A stretch of DNA of 12,606 bases from Paracoccaceae bacterium (GTDB lineage: Bacteria > Pseudomonadota > Alphaproteobacteria > Rhodobacterales > Rhodobacteraceae): positions 1 through 12,606 of the forward strand of contig JAHRVZ010000042.1 of assembly GCA_019090405.1 (NCBI GenBank), given 5' to 3'. Position 1 is the first letter of the stretch; each line of letters starts with the position of its first letter. A program made the position numbers and the translations under genes. Shown in pieces: positions 7,338 through 12,606 of this stretch. The notes beneath the pieces are model-generated. The model was not told where the DNA came from. It searched no databases and saw only the letters and a list, made by a program, of their open reading frames with translations.

Positions 7338-7922
7338 ATGAGGCAGAGACTTTCGAAGCAAATGACAAAAAAGAGTAGTAAAATCAAAACACCAAAAAAA
7401 AGTGACGACTTTGGCGGCGTCGGAAATCCCATGGGACCTCTCGCCGATGGTATCAGTAATTTTCGGGACGAGTGGGACAATTTTCTGCCGTCCGAGCTTG
7501 CCGAATCCGGAGTGCCCCTGAACCGGGAAGAGTTTTCTTTACGCGATCCATTTTCCGAAGACTACTCTAACTTCCGACAGGAACAATCTGATAATAAACG
7601 GGCAAATGAAAGTGTCGACGATGATATTCGCGCCGATCTTCTTGAAAAACCGTTTCTGATGAAAAACCCTGTAGAAGAGGGCGCTCGTGGTGCCGCAGCG
7701 GTTTGGCGCTCATTGCGCGACCAATTGCATGAGGAAACCCTCTTACTGATTGACAGTAGTGGAGAAACCGAACTGCAAATGCTGCGGCGCGAGCTTTTGG
7801 CACAAAAAGCGATTGTCGAAGCCGTCAGCCTTGGCCTGAAGGCACAGCTGGACAGACTTGACAGTACCCTTTCGGCGATCGTGGCTGAGAATAGTAACAA
7901 AAAATCCGGGGTTAATGACTGA
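7338..7922 (+). CDS. Unknown acidic protein with helical C-terminus
   Basis: I do not recognise this protein (194 residues from ATG 7338; 186 from the in-frame ATG 7362, which gives a lysine-rich MTKKSSKIK start). Neither start has a clear ribosome site. The first 15 or so residues are basic. The middle (to about residue 120) is acidic, rich in Asp, Glu, Asn and Phe, and probably poorly folded; it includes a tyrosine in an acidic setting, FSEDYSNF. The C-terminal 70 residues look alpha-helical with regular leucine spacing (LQMLRRELLAQKAIVEAVSL, then LKAQLDRLDSTL), as in a coiled coil. No signal peptide or membrane segment is present. It follows the oxygenase gene by 39 bases, and its TGA overlaps the ATG of the next sulfotransferase gene by one base, so its product is probably made in proportion to that enzyme. 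An adaptor or substrate of the neighbouring enzymes is possible but unproven. Confidence 0.7.
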   Translation: MRQRLSKQMTKKSSKIKTPKKSDDFGGVGNPMGPLADGISNFRDEWDNFLPSELAESGVPLNREEFSLRDPFSEDYSNFRQEQSDNKRANESVDDDIRADLLEKPFLMKNPVEEGARGAAAVWRSLRDQLHEETLLLIDSSGETELQMLRRELLAQKAIVEAVSLGLKAQLDRLDSTLSAIVAENSNKKSGVND

Positions 7923-8833
7923 TGGCGCGCCTGGTGATGATGTTGTGCCCACCACGGTCTTTTTCGTCGTTGGTTTCGACAATGATTGGGCAGCATCCGC
8001 AAATTTACGGCTTTCCCGAGTTGCATCTGGTGGTGCGCGAAAGGTTGTGGGAAGTCATGGAATGGGAGGTCAACCGCGCCAAATTCCTCGGCCCTCCGGG
8101 TATGCTTCGTGCTATGGCCGAACTGATGTTTGGCGGCCAGACTCCTGAAAATGTCCTGACTGCAGCAAACTGGCTTGAGGATCGAAAAGATTGGAAGTCA
8201 GTTGACGTGATGAATATGATTATGGACAAGGCAGAAGAGAAGACCGGGGCCATCTATTGTCTCGAGAAAACCCCTAATGTCTCTTTTGTGCCGCCTGCAC
8301 TTGAAAGAGTCCGCCGAAACTGGCCCGACGCGCTTTATATCCACGTAACCCGCCATCCGGTTGGTCTTAAGAAATCCATCGAGGAATATGTCAGCAGCCT
8401 GCCACGCTTTTCCGAAGAAGAAAAACAGGCGCGGTTGGATAACGCCATGAGTTTCTGGCCTATCACCCAACGCAATATTCTGGATTTCTGCGGATCGCTG
8501 AATCCCGGTCAATACATCCGCATCCGTGGCGAGGACGTTCTGTCTGATTCCCATAATGTCATGTCCCAGGTTGCCGAGTTTTTGGGGCTGCGCACCGATG
8601 ACGAAGCGATTACGGCTATGCTTCATCCCGAAAATTCACCCTATGCCTATCTTGGACCGCCTCTTGCAGCATACGGCAACGATATGAAATTTGTTTCCAA
8701 CCCTGTGTTTCGCCCCGGGAAAATACGGATGCCTAGTCTTGCAAACTTTTTTGAGACCGAAGAGGGCGCGGTTTTTGACGACGACCGCAAGGCTTATCTG
8801 ACTCAGCTTGCCAATTGTCTCGGTTATAGTTGA
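7922..8833 (+). CDS. PAPS-dependent sulfotransferase with intact motifs
   Basis: A 303-residue cytoplasmic enzyme expected to move sulfate from 3'-phosphoadenosine 5'-phosphosulfate to a hydroxyl or amine. The 5'-phosphosulfate loop is CPPRSFSSLVSTMIGQHP (about 9-26), with Arg12 and Ser15/Ser16 in place. CLEKTPN (113-119) matches the internal 'EKTP' motif. The 3'-phosphate motif is HVTRHPVGLKKSI (141-153), with Arg144 and Ser152. RGEDVLSD (202-209) matches the conserved 'RYEDL' segment. The length is normal for the family. It is the only clearly competent sulfotransferase of the two in the module. Its ATG overlaps the upstream TGA by one base and its own TGA overlaps the next ATG by one base (two TGATG junctions), so the three genes are tightly coupled. 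The acceptor could be a polysaccharide, a small metabolite or a protein; the sequence alone does not say. PAPS-making genes are not in the window. Confidence 0.9.
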   Translation: MARLVMMLCPPRSFSSLVSTMIGQHPQIYGFPELHLVVRERLWEVMEWEVNRAKFLGPPGMLRAMAELMFGGQTPENVLTAANWLEDRKDWKSVDVMNMIMDKAEEKTGAIYCLEKTPNVSFVPPALERVRRNWPDALYIHVTRHPVGLKKSIEEYVSSLPRFSEEEKQARLDNAMSFWPITQRNILDFCGSLNPGQYIRIRGEDVLSDSHNVMSQVAEFLGLRTDDEAITAMLHPENSPYAYLGPPLAAYGNDMKFVSNPVFRPGKIRMPSLANFFETEEGAVFDDDRKAYLTQLANCLGYS

Positions 8834-9852
8834 TGGCCCGCGCAAAAGTGAAAATTGTCAAATTGAAAAGCAATTCAGCGATGGGGCTGGTCGTCGGCGC
8901 AGAACTGTTGGCTAACGGCAGTATTGTTGTTGTACGAATTGACCGCAATGGGCTTTTGAACATTGCGGCACTTGATCAAAAAGGATCTGAGCGTCCGGTT
9001 CTTGAATATCTGCTGCCACCAGAGGATCAGGTTGCAACGACTTGCAGCACTCCAGAAGCTGCGTTGATCCAGACCACCAGCGGTTTGGCCTTTTTAGTCC
9101 GGCGTAGGCGTGGCGGATATGATGGTAAAAAGATCGAAATAGCAGGATCGCAACCGCGCCGGTTTTTTTCAGATAGAGCGTCTTTTTGGGGTCTTGTTAC
9201 AGACAACAGCAATAAGATGCTCACCCGATACGATATCTCGGACAAAGGTCTCATTGCGACAAACGACGTTCTATCACGTCCACCTGATGCCTTAGGTGAA
9301 TGTACGGCTGTTAATGACCGTCGCCCCAATTCGTTTTTGTTTTTCGACAATAGTACTGTGGGTGTTCAGGCTTGGCGTCGCGAGGGCAAAAAATGGTTGT
9401 CAGTCACTCAGGATGGTTTTGGGCGATATGCATATAATGGGTCTGTGAGCCATGTGCTGGACATATCATCAGGCATAATTGTGGCGGTTGATATGGGAAA
9501 GAAAGTGAGAGATGTCGTATTTGGAATGCGTGCGTCAAATGAATTGGTTCATATCGGGGATGATGGTCGTTTTACATTGATTACCGGTGAAATGCGCTAT
9601 GGTGTGGATGGGCTTACAGTTCCCGCTGCTGGACCTGGCGGTACAATTTTGATCGGAAATGACAGTATTGCCGGGCTTACATCGTCGGTTGATTCCGTTT
9701 TCGTCGCTACGAAAAATCACGAAAACAAAGTCAGAGTAATGAAAATTTCATCGGGCTGGTCTATTTCTGAAATCGACCACGCGTCAGGCCATGTTCTGGC
9801 ATTTGGAATGCCCAGCCGACGCAAGACGCCTGTATTGGTTGTTGCTGGGTGA
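8833..9852 (+). CDS. Beta-propeller-like protein related to the first propeller of the module
   Basis: A 339-residue protein, starting at the ATG inside a TGATG junction; a TTG three bases upstream is a less likely start. It is rich in short beta strands separated by turns: GSIVVVRIDRNGLLNI, SGLAFLVRRRRGG, NSFLFFDNSTVGVQAW, SGIIVAVDMG and GGTILIGNDS. The segment WLSVTQDGFG...YNGSVSHVL (about 188-209) closely follows the blade signature WVPVTRSGF...YNHGVRNIL of the protein at 2344-3858, so the two are probably distant relatives. The repeats are weaker than in the other two propellers, and I cannot give a firm blade number (about five or six). There is no signal peptide, so it should stay in the cytoplasm. 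It is the last gene of the module; the next gene on this strand begins 234 bases later. Its role is unknown; a scaffold or substrate-binding partner of the sulfotransferase just upstream is possible. Confidence 0.68.
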   Translation: MARAKVKIVKLKSNSAMGLVVGAELLANGSIVVVRIDRNGLLNIAALDQKGSERPVLEYLLPPEDQVATTCSTPEAALIQTTSGLAFLVRRRRGGYDGKKIEIAGSQPRRFFSDRASFWGLVTDNSNKMLTRYDISDKGLIATNDVLSRPPDALGECTAVNDRRPNSFLFFDNSTVGVQAWRREGKKWLSVTQDGFGRYAYNGSVSHVLDISSGIIVAVDMGKKVRDVVFGMRASNELVHIGDDGRFTLITGEMRYGVDGLTVPAAGPGGTILIGNDSIAGLTSSVDSVFVATKNHENKVRVMKISSGWSISEIDHASGHVLAFGMPSRRKTPVLVVAG

Positions 9853-9948
9853 ATGCCAAGGTATCATAAACTTATTGGACTAATTTCAAAGACTTGCCAA
9901 ATGTAACTTCTAGCCCGCGGGTCACGGGTCTTATTCCTGCACGGCTTA

Positions 9949-9972
9949 TATTTGGTTAAACTCAACCAAATA
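9949..9972. repeat. Perfect 9-base inverted repeat between the module and the transglycosylase
   Basis: TATTTGGTT (9949-9957) and AACCAAATA (9964-9972) are exact reverse complements around a 6-base spacer. It lies 97 bases after the last module gene and 115 bases before the transglycosylase start. There is no T-run directly after it, so it is not a clear intrinsic terminator; an operator or mRNA hairpin is equally possible. The rest of the 9853-10086 gap shows no gene. A TAGTAT at 10047-10052 could be a -10 box, but no well-spaced -35 was found. Confidence 0.5.
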
Positions 9973-10086
9973 GACTACAAAACTGTCCCGCAGCTTTTTC
10001 TTTCATTCAGCTGATGCAAGTTGTTCTAAATCGGACCTGACTCATCTAGTATACCGACAACAAAGAAGCGGCAGGCGGGACGAGTT

Positions 10087-11232
10087 ATGGGCATGACACG
10101 GCGTTATTTCGGACTTGGTATTGCAGCGATCAGCCTTACTGCCTGTAATGGTACAACGACCCAGGGGCCGAGCAGCCCGAAATCTACCGGGCTACCTGAC
10201 GATCTTAAGCCAGCTAAAAATGCGGGTTATGATGACTGGGTTGCTTCATTCAAAATACGCGCCCAGGAACGGGGAATTTCCAGTACAACGCTGTCCACTG
10301 GATTTCGCGGAACCGGCTATCTGCCCGGTGTTGTCAAACGTGATCGCAACCAGACCGAGTTCAGTCGCACGCTTGAAGATTATCTGGCCATCGCTGCGTC
10401 GGATGAACGGGTTAGCAAGGGCCGCGCCGCATTTGCGCAACACCAGACAACCCTCAAAGCTCTTGAAGCACAATACGGCGTGGACGCCGAAATCATCACC
10501 GCGATTTGGGGTCTTGAGAGCTTTTATGGAGAGCGTCGCGGCAATGTTCCGGTCATATCCTCAACCTCGACGCTTGCGTTTGACGGGCGGCGAGGTGCGT
10601 TCTTTGAAAATCAGTTGATGGCAGCGCTTAACATCCTGCAAAGTGGTGATATTCCCGCTTCGCGCTTAACTGGCAGTTGGGCTGGCGCGATGGGTCACAC
10701 CCAGTTTATTCCAACGTCATATCAGGCATTTGCTGTCGATTTCACCGGTGATGGACGACGCGATATCTGGTCGGACGACCCAACTGACGCGCTTGCCTCA
10801 ACCGCGGCTTATCTTCAGCGCAACGGCTGGACGCGAGGTGTACGATGGGGTGGAGAAGTTGGCGAGGGGGCACCTGCTGGCAGCATTATCCAGCCGCAAG
10901 CCGGTGGGCCAAAATTTGCTGTGACCAGCAATTTCAAGGTGATCAAACGCTATAATAATTCGGACGCATATGCCATTGGGGTCGGCCATCTTGCCGACCG
11001 GATAGGCGGCGCTGGGCCGCTACGTGCAAGCTTTCCGCCGGATGCCAACGGGTTAACCAAAGATGACCGTATCGCACTTCAGCAACGGCTGACGGCCAAG
11101 GGGTTTGATACAGACGGGGCCGATGGTGTGATCGGCCCGAATACAACAAAAGCAATCAGCGCCTATCAGTCCAGTAAAGGGTTGCCCGCAACAGGAGAGC
11201 CGTCACAAGAACTGTTGCAAAGTCTTGGCTAG
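10087..11232 (+). CDS. Lytic murein transglycosylase, MltB family lipoprotein with peptidoglycan-binding domain
   Basis: A 381-residue enzyme that cleaves the MurNAc-GlcNAc bond of peptidoglycan, forming 1,6-anhydro ends. The N-terminus has RRYFGLGIAA and a lipobox LTAC with the lipid-carrying Cys20, so it is a membrane-anchored lipoprotein facing the periplasm. The catalytic domain (about 45-300) is of MltB/SLT_2 (GH103) type. The catalytic acid is Glu144 in AIWGLESFYG; GSWAGAMGHTQFIPTSY (about 197-213) and DFTGDGRRDIWSDDPTDAL (about 219-237) are family hallmarks. The C-terminal 60 residues form a peptidoglycan-binding type 1 domain (LQQRLTAKGF, DGVIGPNTTKAISAYQ). All expected parts are present. 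A second in-frame ATG at 10093 (giving MTRRYF) could equally be the start; neither has a strong ribosome site. It is likely a housekeeping envelope gene, separate from the upstream module. Confidence 0.93.
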   Translation: MGMTRRYFGLGIAAISLTACNGTTTQGPSSPKSTGLPDDLKPAKNAGYDDWVASFKIRAQERGISSTTLSTGFRGTGYLPGVVKRDRNQTEFSRTLEDYLAIAASDERVSKGRAAFAQHQTTLKALEAQYGVDAEIITAIWGLESFYGERRGNVPVISSTSTLAFDGRRGAFFENQLMAALNILQSGDIPASRLTGSWAGAMGHTQFIPTSYQAFAVDFTGDGRRDIWSDDPTDALASTAAYLQRNGWTRGVRWGGEVGEGAPAGSIIQPQAGGPKFAVTSNFKVIKRYNNSDAYAIGVGHLADRIGGAGPLRASFPPDANGLTKDDRIALQQRLTAKGFDTDGADGVIGPNTTKAISAYQSSKGLPATGEPSQELLQSLG

Positions 11233-11304
11233 AATCCCGCATGTGCGCCACGAATACAGTTTTGCTCTGGTGCCTGCTGGTCGATCAGTCGTTTTGAGCA
11301 CGGG

Positions 11305-12081
11305 CTAGACAATCTCGACGTCTACTATTGCACCGGCAACGTCATAGCTGAATTTATCACCAACAATAGGAAAGCGGGTTTTTACGGCAGACCCGGTGAT
11401 AACATGCTCGCCCCGAGACAATGTTATGCCACGCTCACTAAAATGATTAAGAACCCATGCCAACGAGCCAAGCGGGTCAGCGGCCCCGGTATTTGTCTTC
11501 TGATCAGGCTCGCCCTTCTGGTAGACACAGGACGGAATATCACACAAATCCAGTTCCTCCCAATCTTCGATGATCGGGCCAAGGACTATTCCCCCGCACC
11601 AAGCGTTGTCGGCAATCATCGTGAACACATCAAGCTGGCTATAGTCCGCTCCTTTATCTTCGATAATCTCAAAAGCAGGTCGGGCTGCAGCGATCAGGTT
11701 AACCACAGATTCTGCGTCGTGAAGCACACTCTGCGGTCTCACATCTTCTTTCAACTCTAGTGCCAGTTCGAATTCAAGACCAAGATGATGGAACTTATTT
11801 GCGGAAACTTTTGCCTTGGTCTGCAAAACGTCGAACGCAAAAAATGCACCAACAATCGGCTGACTAATACCACACATTTTTTGCATTTCTGCTGACGTCA
11901 GTGCAATTTTTCGACCTGAAATTACGCCACGCCTTTCTGAAAACAAATCCTGAATCGCGCTCTGCGCAGCATAGGCTTGACCAATATCCTGTACAGCCAG
12001 ATCACCCGTCAAAGTTTCATACTGTGCCTTTACATACCAGTCGTCAAAAAGTTTGCGGGAAATGTCGTTAATTCGGGCCAT
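11305..12081 (-). CDS. 2-keto-4-pentenoate hydratase (MhpD-like) family protein
   Basis: A 258-residue protein of the fumarylacetoacetate hydrolase superfamily, 2-hydroxypenta-2,4-dienoate hydratase/decarboxylase branch. These enzymes use Mg or Mn to hydrate or decarboxylate 2-keto acids, classically in meta-cleavage of aromatic compounds. Visible features are GRKIALTSAEMQ (56-67), the metal-binding pair Glu103/Glu105 in LEFELALEL, the third ligand Glu138 in RPAFEIIED, the segment IADNAWCGGIVLG (156-168) and GSLAWVLNHF (205-214). Length and motifs are normal for the family. The start is supported by GAGGTG reading on the minus strand (bases 12091-12086), 4 bases before the ATG. It stands alone: no ring-cleavage dioxygenase, semialdehyde hydrolase or aldolase is near, so its substrate is uncertain. 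It converges with the transglycosylase gene across a 72-base gap without a clear terminator. Confidence 0.88.
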   Translation of the reverse strand: MARINDISRKLFDDWYVKAQYETLTGDLAVQDIGQAYAAQSAIQDLFSERRGVISGRKIALTSAEMQKMCGISQPIVGAFFAFDVLQTKAKVSANKFHHLGLEFELALELKEDVRPQSVLHDAESVVNLIAAARPAFEIIEDKGADYSQLDVFTMIADNAWCGGIVLGPIIEDWEELDLCDIPSCVYQKGEPDQKTNTGAADPLGSLAWVLNHFSERGITLSRGEHVITGSAVKTRFPIVGDKFSYDVAGAIVDVEIV

Positions 12082-12105
12082 TGATCACCTCAAACAAATA
12101 GATCC

Positions 12106-12135
12106 TGTAAACTTTTCGTATTTCTAAGAGGTCAA
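12106..12135 (-). promoter_or_regulatory. Weak candidate promoter for the hydratase gene
   Basis: On the minus strand, TTGACC (12135-12130) and TTTACA (12111-12106) are 18 bases apart, ending 24 bases before the hydratase start codon. The -35 match is good (five of six) but the -10 match is poor (three of six). The rest of the 12082-12321 gap shows no gene or clear terminator. Confidence 0.3.
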
Positions 12136-12321
12136 TGCGGGGCAAGACTTCAAAAGCTAGTGTTTCCCGTATCACGTTCAGGAGCAGCTTTCAAAACCGT
12201 TCCATAGAAAAGACCAGCAGACATAGATTGGACCTTTTGAATAGACAATCGAGCACTAAAATTTTTCCCGCGCCATAGTCCAACAAGATAATTCCAACAG
12301 ATCCGGCGCTTAAAGGTCTGA

Positions 12322-12606
12322 TTAAACAGCTTGTCCCTGCGGTAATCGGTTATCAATGCCGCTTGACTGATAGCCTTCAACCCAATGGCGGACCACTTTT
12401 AGCGCCGCGCCATCGTCACTGGCACTAAGCGCGCTGCGCAGGCCATGCAGGACAGACGCCACTTCGATTTCGGATAGGCTATCTTCGCGGGCGCAGAATA
12501 TTTTTGGATAGCGTGTGCCAATCAATTCGTTGTTTAACGTTAGTTCTTCTTCAATTTTTTCACCCGGTCGCAAGCCAATAAGCCGAATTTCAATATCGCC
12601 TTCCGA
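12322..12606 (-). CDS. C-terminal end of CapD/FlaA1-type polysaccharide biosynthesis protein (5' part outside window)
   Basis: The minus-strand frame is open to the window edge; the visible 94 residues are the end of the protein. They begin SEGDIEIRLIGLRPGEKIEE, the well-known C-terminal signature of membrane-linked nucleotide-sugar 4,6-dehydratases/epimerases (CapD, WbpM, FlaA1 type), followed by ELIGTRYPKIFCAREDSL and a helical tail. Such enzymes convert UDP-N-acetylglucosamine-type sugars into deoxy or epimeric forms for capsule, O-antigen or exopolysaccharide. The Rossmann domain and membrane part lie beyond base 12606. Its presence suggests a surface polysaccharide locus to the right. 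The hydratase gene lies 240 bases downstream on the same strand. Confidence 0.85.
   Translation of the reverse strand, partial: SEGDIEIRLIGLRPGEKIEEELTLNNELIGTRYPKIFCAREDSLSEIEVASVLHGLRSALSASDDGAALKVVRHWVEGYQSSGIDNRLPQGQAV

Noticed and set aside
7858..8148. Open frame on the + strand overlapping the unknown protein and the second sulfotransferase
   Set aside because: It covers the start of the sulfotransferase gene in a different frame, while the sulfotransferase frame contains the conserved PAPS loop.
8830..8832. TTG start codon for the second cytoplasmic propeller
   Set aside because: The ATG at 8833 forms a TGATG junction like the one at 7920-7924, which is the more natural coupled start.
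2344..9852. Reading the module as an antiphage or toxin system
   Set aside because: No nuclease, NTPase, methyltransferase, toxin or membrane-pore motif is present; the enzymes are tailoring types.
9914..9921. CCCGCGGG palindrome as a terminator or operator
   Set aside because: It is short and self-complementary without a loop or T-run; likely chance.
12150..12380. 76-codon minus-strand open frame between the hydratase and the CapD-type gene
   Set aside because: It starts inside the CapD-type coding region in another frame, has no recognisable protein features and no ribosome site that I can see.

Overview
The window looks like chromosomal DNA of a marine-type alphaproteobacterium, most likely Rhodobacterales. 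This is an inference from protein style (TctE-like kinase followed by a binding protein, MltB-type lipoprotein with a C-terminal peptidoglycan-binding domain, sulfotransferases with short tightly packed genes), not from a marker gene. No rRNA, tRNA, CRISPR array, transposase or integrase was seen.

Left edge (1-1967, + strand): the 3' part of a sensor histidine kinase gene overlaps the start of a gene for a secreted periplasmic binding protein. The pair looks like a ligand-sensing unit whose response regulator and kinase N-terminus lie outside the window. A 376-base spacer follows. It holds no convincing gene but has a very good sigma70-type promoter near its right end.

Centre (2344-9852, + strand): seven tightly packed genes form a module I do not recognise as any named system. 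In order they encode a seven-bladed beta-propeller without a signal peptide; a secreted seven-bladed SBBP-type propeller; a sulfotransferase-fold protein with eroded PAPS-binding motifs; an Fe(II)/2-oxoglutarate oxygenase of the TauD/clavaminate synthase type, with an HxE...H metal triad; a small acidic protein of unknown function with a helical C-terminus; a sulfotransferase with intact PAPS motifs; and a second propeller-like protein that shares a blade signature with the first. Genes overlap by 25 bases, abut, or share TGATG junctions. The one larger gap (6261-6380) carries a perfect inverted repeat, a candidate promoter and a TTG start with a good Shine-Dalgarno. My reading is that this is a hydroxylation/sulfation modification cassette with propeller proteins as scaffolds, targets or exported partners. 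The substrate cannot be deduced from the sequence.

Right edge (10087-12606): a membrane-anchored lytic transglycosylase (+ strand) is followed, on the - strand, by a 2-keto-4-pentenoate hydratase family protein and the C-terminal end of a CapD/FlaA1-type polysaccharide biosynthesis nucleotide-sugar dehydratase/epimerase. The last gene suggests that an envelope polysaccharide locus begins just past the right edge, so a cell-surface polysaccharide is one possible context for the sulfotransferases.
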